In this document: in pieces, positions 1-9,440 of the stretch
Numbering within the stretch: position 1 is the stretch's first letter
How the letters are laid out: each line of letters begins with the position of its first letter
Assembly (NCBI RefSeq): GCF_905196875.1
Contig: NZ_CAJJWO010000022.1
Span: 9,824-73,823, forward strand
Source of the DNA: an uncultured Parabacteroides sp.
GTDB taxonomy: Bacteria; Bacteroidota; Bacteroidia; Bacteroidales; Tannerellaceae
Reading direction: 5' to 3'
Length of the DNA stretch: 64,000 nucleotides
Made by a program: the position numbers and the translations under genes
The notes under the pieces: model-generated
Database searches by the model: none
Seen by the model: the letters and a program-made list of their open reading frames with translations, nothing else
What the model was told of the DNA's origin: nothing

Positions 1-2
1 CT

Positions 3-1100
3 GCCATCTGTGCTTTGGCTGATTCGTTTTGGATGCTGACTGCTGCACGTATATTACAGGGATTCGGAGCTGCTGCCATCACCAGCGTGAATACGGCGTT
101 GCTCCGGATCATTTATCCAAAACGTTTTCTTGGTCGTGGGATGGGTATTAATGCACTGGTTGTTGCAGTATCCATCGCCGCAGGACCAACTATAGCCTCT
201 ATCATTTTATCACTCGGTTCCTGGCACTGGCTCTTTGCAATCAATATCCCGATCGGGATTGCAGCTTTTGTGATCGGGATGATGCACTTACCCGCAAATC
301 CTATAAAGGTAATTGGCAGACGCTTCGATAAACTCAGTTGTGTAATGAACGCTTTTACCTTCGGATTGTTGATTTTCTCACTTGAAGGTATTGCTCACAA
401 GGAGAACCTCTCACTGATCATAGGAGGGATCATTGCTTTATGTGTGATTGGATATTTTTTTGTTCACCGCCAGTTGAAACAGCAATTTCCATTACTTCCG
501 GTCGACTTGATGCGTATCCCGATCTTCTCCATGTCGATCGGCACATCTATCTGTTCCTTCACCGGACAAATGCTAGCGATGATCTCCCTTCCTTTTTTCC
601 TGCAAGGTTCGTTGGGACGTAGCGATGTAACAACCGGATTACTTCTGACACCCTGGCCGTTGGCCACTATGATCATGGCTCCTCTTGCGGGACGCCTGGT
701 TGAACGTATCCATGCAGGTATATTGGGAGGAATCGGCATGACTATATTTGCAACGGGGCTTTTCCTTTTAGCCATTCTCCCCTCTGATCCAACAAATATG
801 GATATTGTGTGGCGTCTGTTCATCTGTGGTGCGGGATTCGGCTTATTCCAAACACCCAACAACAGTACTATTATCTCTTCTGCTCCATCCAACCGAAGTG
901 GCGGAGCAAGCGGGATGTTGGGAACGGCACGTTTACTGGGACAGACACTGGGAGCTACGCTAGTTGCCATGATATTCAACTTAATCCCGACCAATAGTTC
1001 GCAAACATGTCTATATTTAGCAACCGGTTTTGCTGTTGTTGCCGCAATAGTCAGTTGCCTGAGAATTTCACAGCCACGCCCACTGAAAGGATTCAAATAA
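3..1100 (+). CDS. MFS drug exporter, DHA2 family (5' truncated)
   Basis: C-terminal part of a major facilitator superfamily transporter. The frame is open to the left edge of the window, so the true start lies outside; an internal TTG at 15 is not a convincing start. The protein is a chain of hydrophobic helices separated by short charged loops. A glycine/proline-rich segment (AGPTIASIILSLGSWHW, then FAINIPIG) matches the SWHWLFxIN-P-G signature of the DHA2 (EmrB/QacA, 14-helix) family of proton-coupled multidrug exporters. It would act in the inner membrane. The substrate cannot be told, and partner genes (membrane fusion protein, TolC), if any, would lie upstream outside the window. The family is clear; the function is inferred. 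Confidence 0.88.
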   Translation, partial: AICALADSFWMLTAARILQGFGAAAITSVNTALLRIIYPKRFLGRGMGINALVVAVSIAAGPTIASIILSLGSWHWLFAINIPIGIAAFVIGMMHLPANPIKVIGRRFDKLSCVMNAFTFGLLIFSLEGIAHKENLSLIIGGIIALCVIGYFFVHRQLKQQFPLLPVDLMRIPIFSMSIGTSICSFTGQMLAMISLPFFLQGSLGRSDVTTGLLLTPWPLATMIMAPLAGRLVERIHAGILGGIGMTIFATGLFLLAILPSDPTNMDIVWRLFICGAGFGLFQTPNNSTIISSAPSNRSGGASGMLGTARLLGQTLGATLVAMIFNLIPTNSSQTCLYLATGFAVVAAIVSCLRISQPRPLKGFK

Positions 1101-1136
1101 AAAAAACCACCCTGCAAATGCAGAGTGGCTTCCTAT
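1101..1136 (-). terminator. Rho-independent terminator of the aldolase gene
   Basis: A GC-rich hairpin (arms at 1107-1115 and 1120-1128, one mismatch, loop of four) is followed in the minus direction by eight T residues. It lies 20 nt past the aldolase stop. On the plus strand the hairpin is followed only by CTTCCTATATTT, so it is a weaker terminator for the exporter gene. Confidence 0.8.
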
Positions 1137-1155
1137 ATTTGATCTGTAACTTGGA

Positions 1156-2154
1156 TTAAAGTTTGTTGTCAGAACCCAAAACATTAAGAATTTTGTGTTT
1201 GTACAGTTTTTCCATGTTATCACGAGCCGGGCCCAGATATTTACGAGGGTCGAATTCTGCTGGTTTTTCAGCGAAAGTCTTACGGATTGCAGCAGTCATA
1301 GCCAGACGAGAGTCTGAGTCGATATTGATCTTGCAAACAGAAGATGTAGCAGCCTTGCGCAACCATTCTTCCGGAATACCGATAGCAGCCTTCAAGTTTC
1401 CACCGAATTTGTTGATTGTTTCAACTTCTTCTTCAGGAACAGAAGAAGAACCGTGAAGAACGATAGGGAATCCCGGAAGTTTTTCCATTACAGCGTCCAA
1501 TACTTCGAATGCCAATGGAGGAGGAACCATCTTGCCAGTCTTCGGATCGATATGGCACTGTTCCGGAGTAAATTTGTAAGCACCGTGAGAAGTACCGATT
1601 GAAATAGCCAAAGAATCGCAACCTGTGCGAGTAGCGAAATCGATTACTTCTTCAGGGTCAGTATATGTGTGATGGTCAGATGATACTTCGTCTTCAACAC
1701 CAGCCAATACACCCAGTTCACCTTCAACTGTTACATCGAACTGATGAGCGTATTCAACCACTTTCTTAGTCAAAGCAACGTTTTCTTCGTAAGGCAGGTG
1801 AGAACCGTCAATCATTACAGAAGAGAAACCTGAATCGATACAGCTCTTGCAAGTTTCAAAAGTATCACCATGATCCAAGTGAAGAACGATCTGAGGATTA
1901 GCGCAACCTAATTCCTTTGCATATTCAACTGCACCCTGAGCCATGTAACGCAACAGAGTTGCATTAGCATACTGACGAGCACCTTTAGATACCTGCAGGA
2001 TAACCGGAGATTTTGTTTCAACAGCAGCCTTGATGATAGCCTGCATCTGTTCCATGTTATTAAAGTTGAAAGCCGGAATTGCATATCCGCCTTTGATGGC
2101 TTTAGCAAACATTTCTCTAGTGTTTACCAAACCTAAGTCTTTGTAATTTACCAT
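1156..2154 (-). CDS. fba: Class II fructose-1,6-bisphosphate aldolase
   Basis: Cytosolic zinc-dependent aldolase that reversibly splits fructose-1,6-bisphosphate into dihydroxyacetone phosphate and glyceraldehyde-3-phosphate in glycolysis and gluconeogenesis. The class II signatures are visible: HLDHGD (catalytic Asp and first zinc His), the VEGELG segment, SIGTSHG and VLHGSSS (further zinc and phosphate contacts). The start is taken at the ATG that begins MVNYKDLGL, giving 332 residues. The longer frame upstream adds 34 hydrophobic residues unlike the family and runs over a good promoter (2195-2202). It is monocistronic, with its own promoter and terminator. Confidence 0.96.
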   Translation of the reverse strand: MVNYKDLGLVNTREMFAKAIKGGYAIPAFNFNNMEQMQAIIKAAVETKSPVILQVSKGARQYANATLLRYMAQGAVEYAKELGCANPQIVLHLDHGDTFETCKSCIDSGFSSVMIDGSHLPYEENVALTKKVVEYAHQFDVTVEGELGVLAGVEDEVSSDHHTYTDPEEVIDFATRTGCDSLAISIGTSHGAYKFTPEQCHIDPKTGKMVPPPLAFEVLDAVMEKLPGFPIVLHGSSSVPEEEVETINKFGGNLKAAIGIPEEWLRKAATSSVCKINIDSDSRLAMTAAIRKTFAEKPAEFDPRKYLGPARDNMEKLYKHKILNVLGSDNKL

Positions 2155-2194
2155 TGTTGTATATGTTATTACGTTAATGATTGAAAATCTTGCA

Positions 2195-2202
2195 CAAAGA
2201 TA
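2195..2202 (-). promoter_or_regulatory. Promoter -7 element of fba
   Basis: TATCTTTG on the minus strand matches the Bacteroidetes -7 consensus TAnnTTTG, about 40 nt upstream of the chosen aldolase start. No clear -33 TTTG is seen at the usual distance. Confidence 0.7.
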
Positions 2203-2283
2203 AAAACTATCCAAATATATTATGCTATTAAGCATATAAAATAACACAAAAGTCAAGGTTTCGGAAAAAATAGTCAGAATTTC

Positions 2284-2314
2284 TTTGTTTGTTTAGAGCA
2301 AATCCATACCTTTG
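2284..2314 (+). promoter_or_regulatory. Promoter of rpmE2 (TTTG-N19-TACCTTTG)
   Basis: TTTG at 2284-2287 and TACCTTTG at 2307-2314 are separated by 19 nt, the full Bacteroidetes sigma-ABfr layout. The L31 start follows about 60 nt downstream. Confidence 0.8.
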
Positions 2315-2374
2315 CAAGCCAATTTACCGGTTACCAAACTAATAAGAGTATAAATTAAATTAGATAAAGAAGCA

Positions 2375-2629
2375 ATGAAAAAAGGAATCCATCCTGAAAA
2401 CTATCGTCCTGTAGTATTCAAGGACATGTCAAACGATGATGTATTTATCACTCGTTCAACTATTAATGCAAAAGAAACTATCGAAATCGACGGTGTTGAA
2501 TACCCACTGGTAAAGGTCGAAATCTCTAATACTTCACACCCGTTCTACACTGGTAAGTCTAAACTGGTGGATACTGCTGGACGTGTTGATAAGTTCATGA
2601 GCCGTTACGGTAACCGTAATAAGAAATAA
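2375..2629 (+). CDS. rpmE2: 50S ribosomal protein L31 type B
   Basis: An 84-residue ribosomal protein of the large subunit. The opening MKKGIHPENYRPVVFKDMS, the central SNTSHPFYTGKSK and the closing RVDKFMSRYGNRNKK are diagnostic for the zinc-free (type B) form of L31; there are no cysteines that could bind zinc. In many bacteria type B L31 replaces the zinc form under zinc limitation, but here it may be the only copy, as is usual in Bacteroidales. It has a strong promoter and terminator of its own. Confidence 0.97.
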   Translation: MKKGIHPENYRPVVFKDMSNDDVFITRSTINAKETIEIDGVEYPLVKVEISNTSHPFYTGKSKLVDTAGRVDKFMSRYGNRNKK

Positions 2630-2654
2630 TCATTTCCTGCAAGGAATTGAAAAA

Positions 2655-2684
2655 GGTTGCGATTTAGTTCGCAGCCTTTTTTTT
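2655..2684 (+). terminator. Rho-independent terminator after rpmE2
   Basis: Hairpin with arms at 2655-2662 and 2669-2676 (GGTTGCGA with TCGCAGCC, one G-T pair) followed by eight T residues, 26 nt past the L31 stop. Confidence 0.88.
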
Positions 2685-2733
2685 ATGCCCTCCCATTTTA
2701 GAAATAAGAAAGAGAGAAAATCAAAAATATTCC

Positions 2734-2741
2734 TATATTTG
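2734..2741 (+). promoter_or_regulatory. Promoter -7 element of the phosphotransferase gene
   Basis: TATATTTG fits TAnnTTTG, 38 nt before the ATG of the next gene and after the L31 terminator. Confidence 0.6.
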
Positions 2742-2778
2742 TAGCTTGTTAAAAGCTATATTAATCGAATAAAATACC

Positions 2779-3876
2779 ATGGCAAAAACAAAAGAAGAAT
2801 TACTGAACATTCTCGACCAGTTCACACTGGCAGAAAAAGTAGTTTCCGCTGAACCTTTCGGAAACGGACACATTAACGATACGCTGAAAGTAACGAACGA
2901 AAAAGGTGAAATCAAATACGTATTACAACGTATCAACCATCTGATCTTTACAAATGTAGATATGTTACAGAACAATATCAACACTGTAACGACACATATC
3001 CGTAAAAAACTGGAAGCCAAAGGCGAGAGCGATATCGACCGCAAAGTATTGACTTTCCTCTCGACAAAAGACGGCAAACCCTATTACTTCGACGGCGACA
3101 GCTACTGGCGTGTATGCCTGTTCATCCCGAACAGCAAAAGCTACGAAGAAGTAACTCCCGAACTGTCTTATGAAGCAGGGAAAGCTTTCGGTGATTTCCA
3201 ATCCATGCTGTCAGACCTGCCGGAAGGATCATTGGGTGAAACAATTCCTAATTTCCATAATATGGAATTCCGCCTGCAACAATTCCATGACGCTGTACAA
3301 GCAAATGCTGCAGGACGTTTGGAAGAAGTGAAAGACCTGATCGAAGAAGTAGAAAAACGTGCGGAAGCCATGTGTATCCAGGAACGTTTGTACCGTGAGG
3401 GCAAACTTCAGAAACGTACAAACCATTGCGATACAAAGGTGAACAACATGATGTTCGATGCCGATACGGACAAAGTGCTTTGTGTGATCGACCTCGATAC
3501 AGTTATGCCGGGATTCGTTTTATCGGATATCGGTGACTTTATCCGTACAGGAGCAAACACCGGTGCAGAAGACGATGAAAATCTGGACAACGTAAATGTG
3601 AACATGGATATCTTCAAAGCATATACCCGTGGTTACATGGAAACAGCAAAGGCATTCCTTTCTCCGCTTGAAATCAGCCTGCTTCCTTATGGCGGTCGTC
3701 TATTGACTTATATGCAGACAGTACGCTTCCTGACAGACTATATCAACGGCGATACTTATTATAAAATCCATAGCCCGAAACATAACCTGATCCGTACAAA
3801 AGCTCAGTTCAAACTGCTGCAAAGCCTCGAAGAACATGCTGAAGAGATGGACAACTTTATGAAAGAATGGCTGTAA
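2779..3876 (+). CDS. APH-fold phosphotransferase, NahK-like sugar kinase
   Basis: A 365-residue cytosolic kinase of the aminoglycoside phosphotransferase fold. The catalytic loop is NHCDTKVNN (His216, Asp218, Asn222/223, the Brenner HxDxxxxN motif) and the metal-binding Asp lies in VIDLDT (Asp238/240). The length and the N-terminal FGNGHINDT nucleotide loop resemble N-acetylhexosamine 1-kinase (NahK) of bifidobacteria rather than antibiotic kinases, so a role in salvaging N-acetylhexosamines from host glycans is the best inference. Close relatives in Bacteroidales are usually annotated only as aminoglycoside phosphotransferase family. It has its own promoter, and a long stem-loop follows the stop. 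The substrate is not proven by the sequence. Confidence 0.85.
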   Translation: MAKTKEELLNILDQFTLAEKVVSAEPFGNGHINDTLKVTNEKGEIKYVLQRINHLIFTNVDMLQNNINTVTTHIRKKLEAKGESDIDRKVLTFLSTKDGKPYYFDGDSYWRVCLFIPNSKSYEEVTPELSYEAGKAFGDFQSMLSDLPEGSLGETIPNFHNMEFRLQQFHDAVQANAAGRLEEVKDLIEEVEKRAEAMCIQERLYREGKLQKRTNHCDTKVNNMMFDADTDKVLCVIDLDTVMPGFVLSDIGDFIRTGANTGAEDDENLDNVNVNMDIFKAYTRGYMETAKAFLSPLEISLLPYGGRLLTYMQTVRFLTDYINGDTYYKIHSPKHNLIRTKAQFKLLQSLEEHAEEMDNFMKEWL

Positions 3877-3919
3877 TGAAACTAACAGGGAATTTGTATT
3901 CTTGTCACAAATAACTTAA

Positions 3920-3964
3920 TAAAAGGGATAAAGAAACTATAACAAGTATTCATTATCCCTTTTA
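3920..3964 (+). terminator. Long stem-loop after the phosphotransferase gene
   Basis: Perfect 12-bp inverted repeat, TAAAAGGGATAA at 3920-3931 and TTATCCCTTTTA at 3953-3964, with a 21-nt loop. The 3' arm ends in TTTTA, so it could end transcription, although the large loop is unusual. Confidence 0.6.
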
Positions 3965-4142
3965 TCTATTCGTATCTTACCTCCGATAACCTTAGACATA
4001 TAATATCCCATCAACCCATATCCCTATCTGAATTCCTCATTCATAAATCATTAAATTGTCCATCTTTTGAGATATTTTATCTATTTACTTATTACTTATA
4101 ATCTTCTTACTTTGTATCTCAAATTAATACAACTCAATACTC

Positions 4143-6947
4143 ATGAAAAAGTACTTGTTGATCTTGCTTTCCTTTTTAGCTCTGACAGCCTGCCGTCAGG
4201 CAGATAACACACAATCCCTGCAAGGAGAATGGCGCTTCGCCCTCGACCGGAACGACCGGGGACTGGCAGAACAATGGTACACCCGGTCATTAACCGACAC
4301 GATCCATCTGTCCGGTTCGCTTCAGGAACAAGGATACGGCGATGAGGTCGGGATTGAAACACCCTGGACCGGACAGATCGTCGACAAGTCATGGTACGAC
4401 TCCCCTTTATATGAGAAATTCCGCCAGCCGAGAAACATCAAAGTACCTTTCTGGCTGAATCCGGACAGACATTATGTAGGAGTCGCCTGGTATCAGAAAG
4501 AGATCGATATACCTGCCTCATGGAGCGATAGTCCGGTACAACTCGAACTGGAACGTACGCATTGGGAAACGACACTCTTCCTCGACGGTGTCGAAATGGG
4601 GAAACACGAATCATTGTCTACTCCCTATCGTCATACGTTCAAAGAGTTGACACCCGGTAAACATACGCTCACCCTTCGCGTAGACAACCGGGTCAATATT
4701 GAAGTCGGTGTGAATGCACACAGCGTTTCCGACCATACACAGTCTAACTGGAACGGTGTGATCGGAACGATCAGCCTGACAGCCAAACCGTCCCTTTATA
4801 TAGACGACATACAGATATATCCGAACATCGCCGACAAAACGGTTAAGGTAGCCGTATCGTTGAACGGCACGACTACAACGAACGATGCCACCCTCCTTCT
4901 TCAAGTAGAGAAAAAAGACGGCAGTGTGGTTGGCAAACCTCATAAAGTCACCATCAACCCCGAAGCCGGGATGAAGCAGGAAATCACTCTCTCTATGGGA
5001 GAAGATGCCCTGCTCTGGTCGGAACACAGTCCGAATCTTTACACATTATATGCTGTCGTAGAGAGTGACGGAAAGAAAGAGGAACAATACCGAACTTTCG
5101 GCCTCCGCGAGTTCAAGGCAAACGGTACACGTTTCGAAGTAAACGGCCACCCGGTATTCCTCCGGGGAACCCTGGAATGCTGTATATTCCCACTGACCGG
5201 ATATCCCGCTACGGATCGCGCTTACTGGACAAAAATATATAACCAGTGTAAAGCATACGGTCTGAACCATGTCCGTTTCCATTCCTGGTGTCCTCCCGAA
5301 GCAGCCTTCGCCGTTGCTGACAGCATGGGATTCTATCTGCAGGTTGAATGTGCAGGTTGGGCAACCGTAGGCGACGGCGGTTACTCCGACCAGTGGTTCC
5401 GAGAGGAAAGCGACCGTATCCTGAAAGAATATGGCAACCATCCTTCTTTCTGCTTGATGGCCTACGGGAATGAACCTGGTGGAGCAAACCAGGTAAAATA
5501 CCTTTCCGAACTGATCGACCACTGGAAATCGAAAGATCTGCGCCGCGCCTATACAAGTTCCGGAGGATGGCCTTACGTAGAAAATGCAGACTACTGGAAT
5601 GCCCCCGATCCGCGTATACAAGGATGGGGAGAAGGATTACGCAGCATTATCAATGCCCAACCACCCCGTACCGATTACGACTTCGCTCATATCATCCGGG
5701 AAAATATGCCGACAGTCAGCCATGAGATCGGACAGTGGTGTGTGTATCCGAACTTAAAAGAAATAGATAAATACACTGGTGTCCTGAAAGCTAAAAACTT
5801 CGAGATATTCCGCGAAACACTGAAAGATCATCATATGGACGACCTTGCCGATGCATTCCTGTATGCTTCCGGCCGGTTACAAACGCTCTGTTACAAATCT
5901 GATATAGAAGCAGCCTTACGTACTCCGGGCTTTGCCGGTTTCCAGCTGCTCGACCTGCATGATTTCCCAGGACAAGGAACAGCGCTTGTCGGCGTTCTCG
6001 ATCCGTTCTGGGACGAAAAAGGATATGTAACAGGCAAGGAATACAGCACATTCTGCAATAATACAGTTCCGCTTATCCGCTTTCCGAAAATGGTCTGGTT
6101 AAACAATGAGACATTAAATGTTCCGGTCGAAATAGCCCATTTCGGAGAAAAGCCTTTGCAGGCCGCCCATATCAACTGGCAGATCAGCGACCGTGCCGGT
6201 AATAAACTGGCACAAGGCAGTTTCACGAAGGACCTTCCGGTAACCAACTGTATCCCGGCAGGCGAAATCGAATATGCCCTCTCCGGTATCGGCGAACCGT
6301 CGCAACTGATTGTCAGCGTCGAAGTGAAAGAGACAAACAGTAAGAACCAATGGAATATCTGGGTATATCCCGCCAAACAGGAAGCCGTAGAGCAACTGCC
6401 CTACATTACCTCTACACTCGACAACCAGACGATGGCACGCCTCGACAAAGGCGAAAATGTGCTGCTCTTGTTAGCTCCCGGAAGTATCCTGCCGGAAAAA
6501 GGCGGAGATATCCGTGTCGGTTTCTCTTCCATCTTCTGGAATACAGCCTGGACAAACAAACAACCTCCCCACACGTTGGGAATTCTCTGCGACCCGGCAC
6601 ATCCGGCACTGGCAGCCTTCCCTACCGAAGGATACAGTGATTATCAATGGTGGGATCTGGTAAGTAATTGCAATGCAATGGTATTGGATGACTTCCCGGC
6701 AAATTACCGTCCGGTGGTACAGCTGGTGGACGACTGGTTCACGAACCGGAAACTGGGAATTCTGCTGGAAGGAAAAGTTGGCAACGGCAAACTGATAGTA
6801 TGCAGTGCGGATCTTCAAAAAGACCTGAATAAACGCCCGGCAGCACGCCAGTTCCGACAAAGTATCCTGCAATATATGGCATCCGGCCGTTTCAATCCGC
6901 CTGCTTCGCTCGACCCGGCATTGGTGAAAGCTTTGTATCAAAAATAA
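4143..6947 (+). CDS. Glycoside hydrolase family 2 lipoprotein
   Basis: A 934-residue exported glycosidase. The N-terminus is a lipoprotein signal with lipobox LTAC (Cys17), so it is anchored in a membrane. A jelly-roll sugar-binding domain (roughly residues 80-200), an immunoglobulin-like domain (about 210-325) and a TIM barrel (about 330-620) follow, as in GH2 beta-galactosidases, glucuronidases and mannosidases. The acid/base is Glu444 in YGNEPGG and the nucleophile is Glu528 in VSHEIGQW, 84 residues apart as expected for GH2. A long C-terminal extension to 934 has no recognised domain. The promoter region has TTACTTTGTATC about 30 nt before the ATG. It lies 60 bp upstream of the next gene, probably in one operon. 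The substrate is unassigned. Confidence 0.92.
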   Translation: MKKYLLILLSFLALTACRQADNTQSLQGEWRFALDRNDRGLAEQWYTRSLTDTIHLSGSLQEQGYGDEVGIETPWTGQIVDKSWYDSPLYEKFRQPRNIKVPFWLNPDRHYVGVAWYQKEIDIPASWSDSPVQLELERTHWETTLFLDGVEMGKHESLSTPYRHTFKELTPGKHTLTLRVDNRVNIEVGVNAHSVSDHTQSNWNGVIGTISLTAKPSLYIDDIQIYPNIADKTVKVAVSLNGTTTTNDATLLLQVEKKDGSVVGKPHKVTINPEAGMKQEITLSMGEDALLWSEHSPNLYTLYAVVESDGKKEEQYRTFGLREFKANGTRFEVNGHPVFLRGTLECCIFPLTGYPATDRAYWTKIYNQCKAYGLNHVRFHSWCPPEAAFAVADSMGFYLQVECAGWATVGDGGYSDQWFREESDRILKEYGNHPSFCLMAYGNEPGGANQVKYLSELIDHWKSKDLRRAYTSSGGWPYVENADYWNAPDPRIQGWGEGLRSIINAQPPRTDYDFAHIIRENMPTVSHEIGQWCVYPNLKEIDKYTGVLKAKNFEIFRETLKDHHMDDLADAFLYASGRLQTLCYKSDIEAALRTPGFAGFQLLDLHDFPGQGTALVGVLDPFWDEKGYVTGKEYSTFCNNTVPLIRFPKMVWLNNETLNVPVEIAHFGEKPLQAAHINWQISDRAGNKLAQGSFTKDLPVTNCIPAGEIEYALSGIGEPSQLIVSVEVKETNSKNQWNIWVYPAKQEAVEQLPYITSTLDNQTMARLDKGENVLLLLAPGSILPEKGGDIRVGFSSIFWNTAWTNKQPPHTLGILCDPAHPALAAFPTEGYSDYQWWDLVSNCNAMVLDDFPANYRPVVQLVDDWFTNRKLGILLEGKVGNGKLIVCSADLQKDLNKRPAARQFRQSILQYMASGRFNPPASLDPALVKALYQK

Positions 6948-7007
6948 AAAAGACATCATCAATCGGAGAAATAACGATCAAAAGATTAACATATTAAATA
7001 AACAAAC

Positions 7008-9440
7008 ATGAAACACATCTCTTTAATCGGTAGAATCGTTTTGCTTTTTACATTCGCATTCGTCTTTCAGGCCGGTGCACAGATTGTAAACCTGAAAACC
7101 CGTTCTACCCAAATCGGAATCGATAACAATGGCTACTTTTCCTCCATTCAGGTAGAAGGAAAAGATATCTTACACACGGGAAAGTACCCGCTCGTAACAG
7201 CCTGTACAGAAAACAAACTGGTGACCCCGACAAAATTGACTTCCAGTGGCAACCAATTTAAACTGACCATGTCCGACGGGAGCACTATCTCTCTGAAACA
7301 TAAGGAAAGCGATGTATGCATTACGTTGGAAGTAGCCAATATCCCGGAAAAATATGAAGTATTGTTATTCGGCCCGTTAGCCGTTAATATCAATGAAGTG
7401 GTCGGCGATGTGGTCGGTGTAGCTCAAGGCAGTGGCGTTGCTTTCGGCATACAGGCACTGAACATCAAAACAAATGCAGGTATCCCGGAAGAATACGGCC
7501 AACTGATTACACAAACTTACGGTTACACCGGAAAAGCAGCCGAATTATCCGTTGCCAGCATTCCTGATTACAAACTGGCAGCTGCCGATATATCAGACGG
7601 TACAGTATTTCATTTTTCCGCCCGCAGAAGGAACAAACAGGAATACCGTAAAGTGCAGCAGATCGGGAAATCGCAGGTTCTTCCGGTTGAAGGAGAAGAC
7701 GGCCTGATCAAAGGCTCCAAAATAGCTTTCTTCGGGAGTAAGAATACAGATGCACTGGCCCGTATCGGTGAAATCGAGATCGAACAGGGACTTCCTCACC
7801 CGTTATTTGACGGCGAATGGGGCAAAACGACCCGAGCAGCCATGAAGTCTTATCTGATCTCCGACTTCTCGGAAGATAATTTCGATATGATCCTCGATAA
7901 AGCTAAGATGGCCGGATTCGAATATGTATACCATAGCGGTCCGTTCCTGGACTGGGGACATTTCAACTGGGACCCAAAATTCACGAAAAGCGGTGACGAA
8001 GGTGTCAGGAAAATGGTAGACAAGGCAAAGGCAGAAGGCATTGCCGTTGGCGTACATACGCTCAGCAACTTCATGACTACCAACGATGCCTATGTTACAC
8101 CCATCCCCTCCGAACATTTATTGAAGCAAGGCGTACTATCGCTCACCACTGATCTGAACAAGGATCAAACAGAGATCACGATCAAGAAATCTGATCTGTT
8201 CTCTATGCCGATGAGCCTGAATGCCATGCAGATCGACAAAGAACTGATCACTTACGGAAGCATGGAAGACAAAGGGGAAACATTCCTGCTGAAAAACTGT
8301 AAAAGAGGCGCATACGGTACGACAGCCGCAGCTCATTCACAAAAGACTCCTCTTTATAAATTATGGGATTATCCGTATAAAACCCTGTTCCCCGACCTGG
8401 TCCTGCAGGACAAATTCTCCGACCGATTGGCGGAGATCATGAATAAAACAGGACTTTGCCAAATCTCTTTCGACGGTCTGGAAGGATGCTCTTACACCGG
8501 ACAGGACGAATATGCAAACAACCGCTTTGTCTATCGCTGGTACAATCAGCTGAACCATAACGTACTGAACGATGCCAGTCGCCTCAGCCATAACCTATGG
8601 CATATCCATACCCGCATGAACTGGGGTGAACCCTGGGGAGAAGCCATGCGTACAGGCCAGGTAGAAAACCGTATCAAGAACCAGGCATTCTTCAAACGTA
8701 ATCTTTTTCCGCGTATGTTGGGATGGTTCCTGATCCGCCTGGCAGACCGTAACTTCGAATGTTCTTCCCTGGAGGATCTGGAATGGGCATTATCCGAATC
8801 AGCCGGTTTCGATGCCGGCTATGCCATGACGATCAACAGTAACACATTACGCCGTCACGGACAGATCGACAAATTACTGGAAGCTATCAAAAACTGGGAC
8901 AAGCTACGCGATGCAGAAGCTTTCACTGAAGAACAAAAAGCCATGCTGAGAGATCCGCAGACCGAATGGCATCTGGAAAAAGTAAGTGAAAAAAACTATA
9001 ACCTGTATCCGCTCCATATCTCTAAACATTACCGTTGTAACCTGGCAGAAATGCAACCGGGACAACCGGGCGGAGCAGATTGGTCCTGGGAAAGCCCCTA
9101 TGAAAGTGCATACGCTATCCGTCTGAAAGTAGATGGAGACGGCACGATCAAAGATCCGTCTTTCACAACCCCTAAAGGAGTAATCAAGTTCCCTTGCGAG
9201 ATTTCCGACCGCCAGTACCTACTTTATACTTTTGACGGTAAAGCGGTAGTTACCGATAAGAATTACAATGTGATCAGCGAAGTACAACCTCAAGGTAAAG
9301 CCTTGCTTCCTGCCGGTTCATCGGCTGTCGCTTTCTCTTGCGAACAGACCAGCGAAGATGCACCGGAAGTAATTATTCGTTACATCACTAAAGGGACACC
9401 GGAAGAAGTCATATATGATTCTCAGATTTCAGAGCATTGA
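7008..9440 (+). CDS. Secreted TIM-barrel-like protein, putative glycosidase
   Basis: An 810-residue secreted protein of unrecognised family. An N-terminal signal peptide ends at about AGA-QI (residues 24-25). A beta-sandwich-like region follows, then from about residue 290 a segment that reads like a TIM barrel: YHSGPFLDWGHFNWD, VGVHTLSNFM and ISFDGLEGCSY, the last resembling catalytic-strand motifs of GH27/GH36-type alpha-glycosidases. The C-terminus (about 690-810) looks like a beta-sandwich. Its position right after GH2 suggests a shared oligosaccharide substrate. I cannot assign a CAZy family, and the catalytic residues are a guess (acidic residues of the FDGLE segment). The last 32 bases overlap, tail to tail, with the AraC gene. 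Confidence 0.85.
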   Translation: MKHISLIGRIVLLFTFAFVFQAGAQIVNLKTRSTQIGIDNNGYFSSIQVEGKDILHTGKYPLVTACTENKLVTPTKLTSSGNQFKLTMSDGSTISLKHKESDVCITLEVANIPEKYEVLLFGPLAVNINEVVGDVVGVAQGSGVAFGIQALNIKTNAGIPEEYGQLITQTYGYTGKAAELSVASIPDYKLAAADISDGTVFHFSARRRNKQEYRKVQQIGKSQVLPVEGEDGLIKGSKIAFFGSKNTDALARIGEIEIEQGLPHPLFDGEWGKTTRAAMKSYLISDFSEDNFDMILDKAKMAGFEYVYHSGPFLDWGHFNWDPKFTKSGDEGVRKMVDKAKAEGIAVGVHTLSNFMTTNDAYVTPIPSEHLLKQGVLSLTTDLNKDQTEITIKKSDLFSMPMSLNAMQIDKELITYGSMEDKGETFLLKNCKRGAYGTTAAAHSQKTPLYKLWDYPYKTLFPDLVLQDKFSDRLAEIMNKTGLCQISFDGLEGCSYTGQDEYANNRFVYRWYNQLNHNVLNDASRLSHNLWHIHTRMNWGEPWGEAMRTGQVENRIKNQAFFKRNLFPRMLGWFLIRLADRNFECSSLEDLEWALSESAGFDAGYAMTINSNTLRRHGQIDKLLEAIKNWDKLRDAEAFTEEQKAMLRDPQTEWHLEKVSEKNYNLYPLHISKHYRCNLAEMQPGQPGGADWSWESPYESAYAIRLKVDGDGTIKDPSFTTPKGVIKFPCEISDRQYLLYTFDGKAVVTDKNYNVISEVQPQGKALLPAGSSAVAFSCEQTSEDAPEVIIRYITKGTPEEVIYDSQISEH

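Noticed and set aside
1156..2256. Longer start for the aldolase (34 extra residues)
   Set aside because: The extension is hydrophobic and unlike the family, and includes the TATCTTTG promoter element; MVNYKDLGL is the normal start.
2779..3876. Aminoglycoside resistance gene
   Set aside because: The fold is shared, but the nucleotide loop, length and chromosomal housekeeping context fit NahK-like sugar kinases; no evidence for antibiotic substrates.
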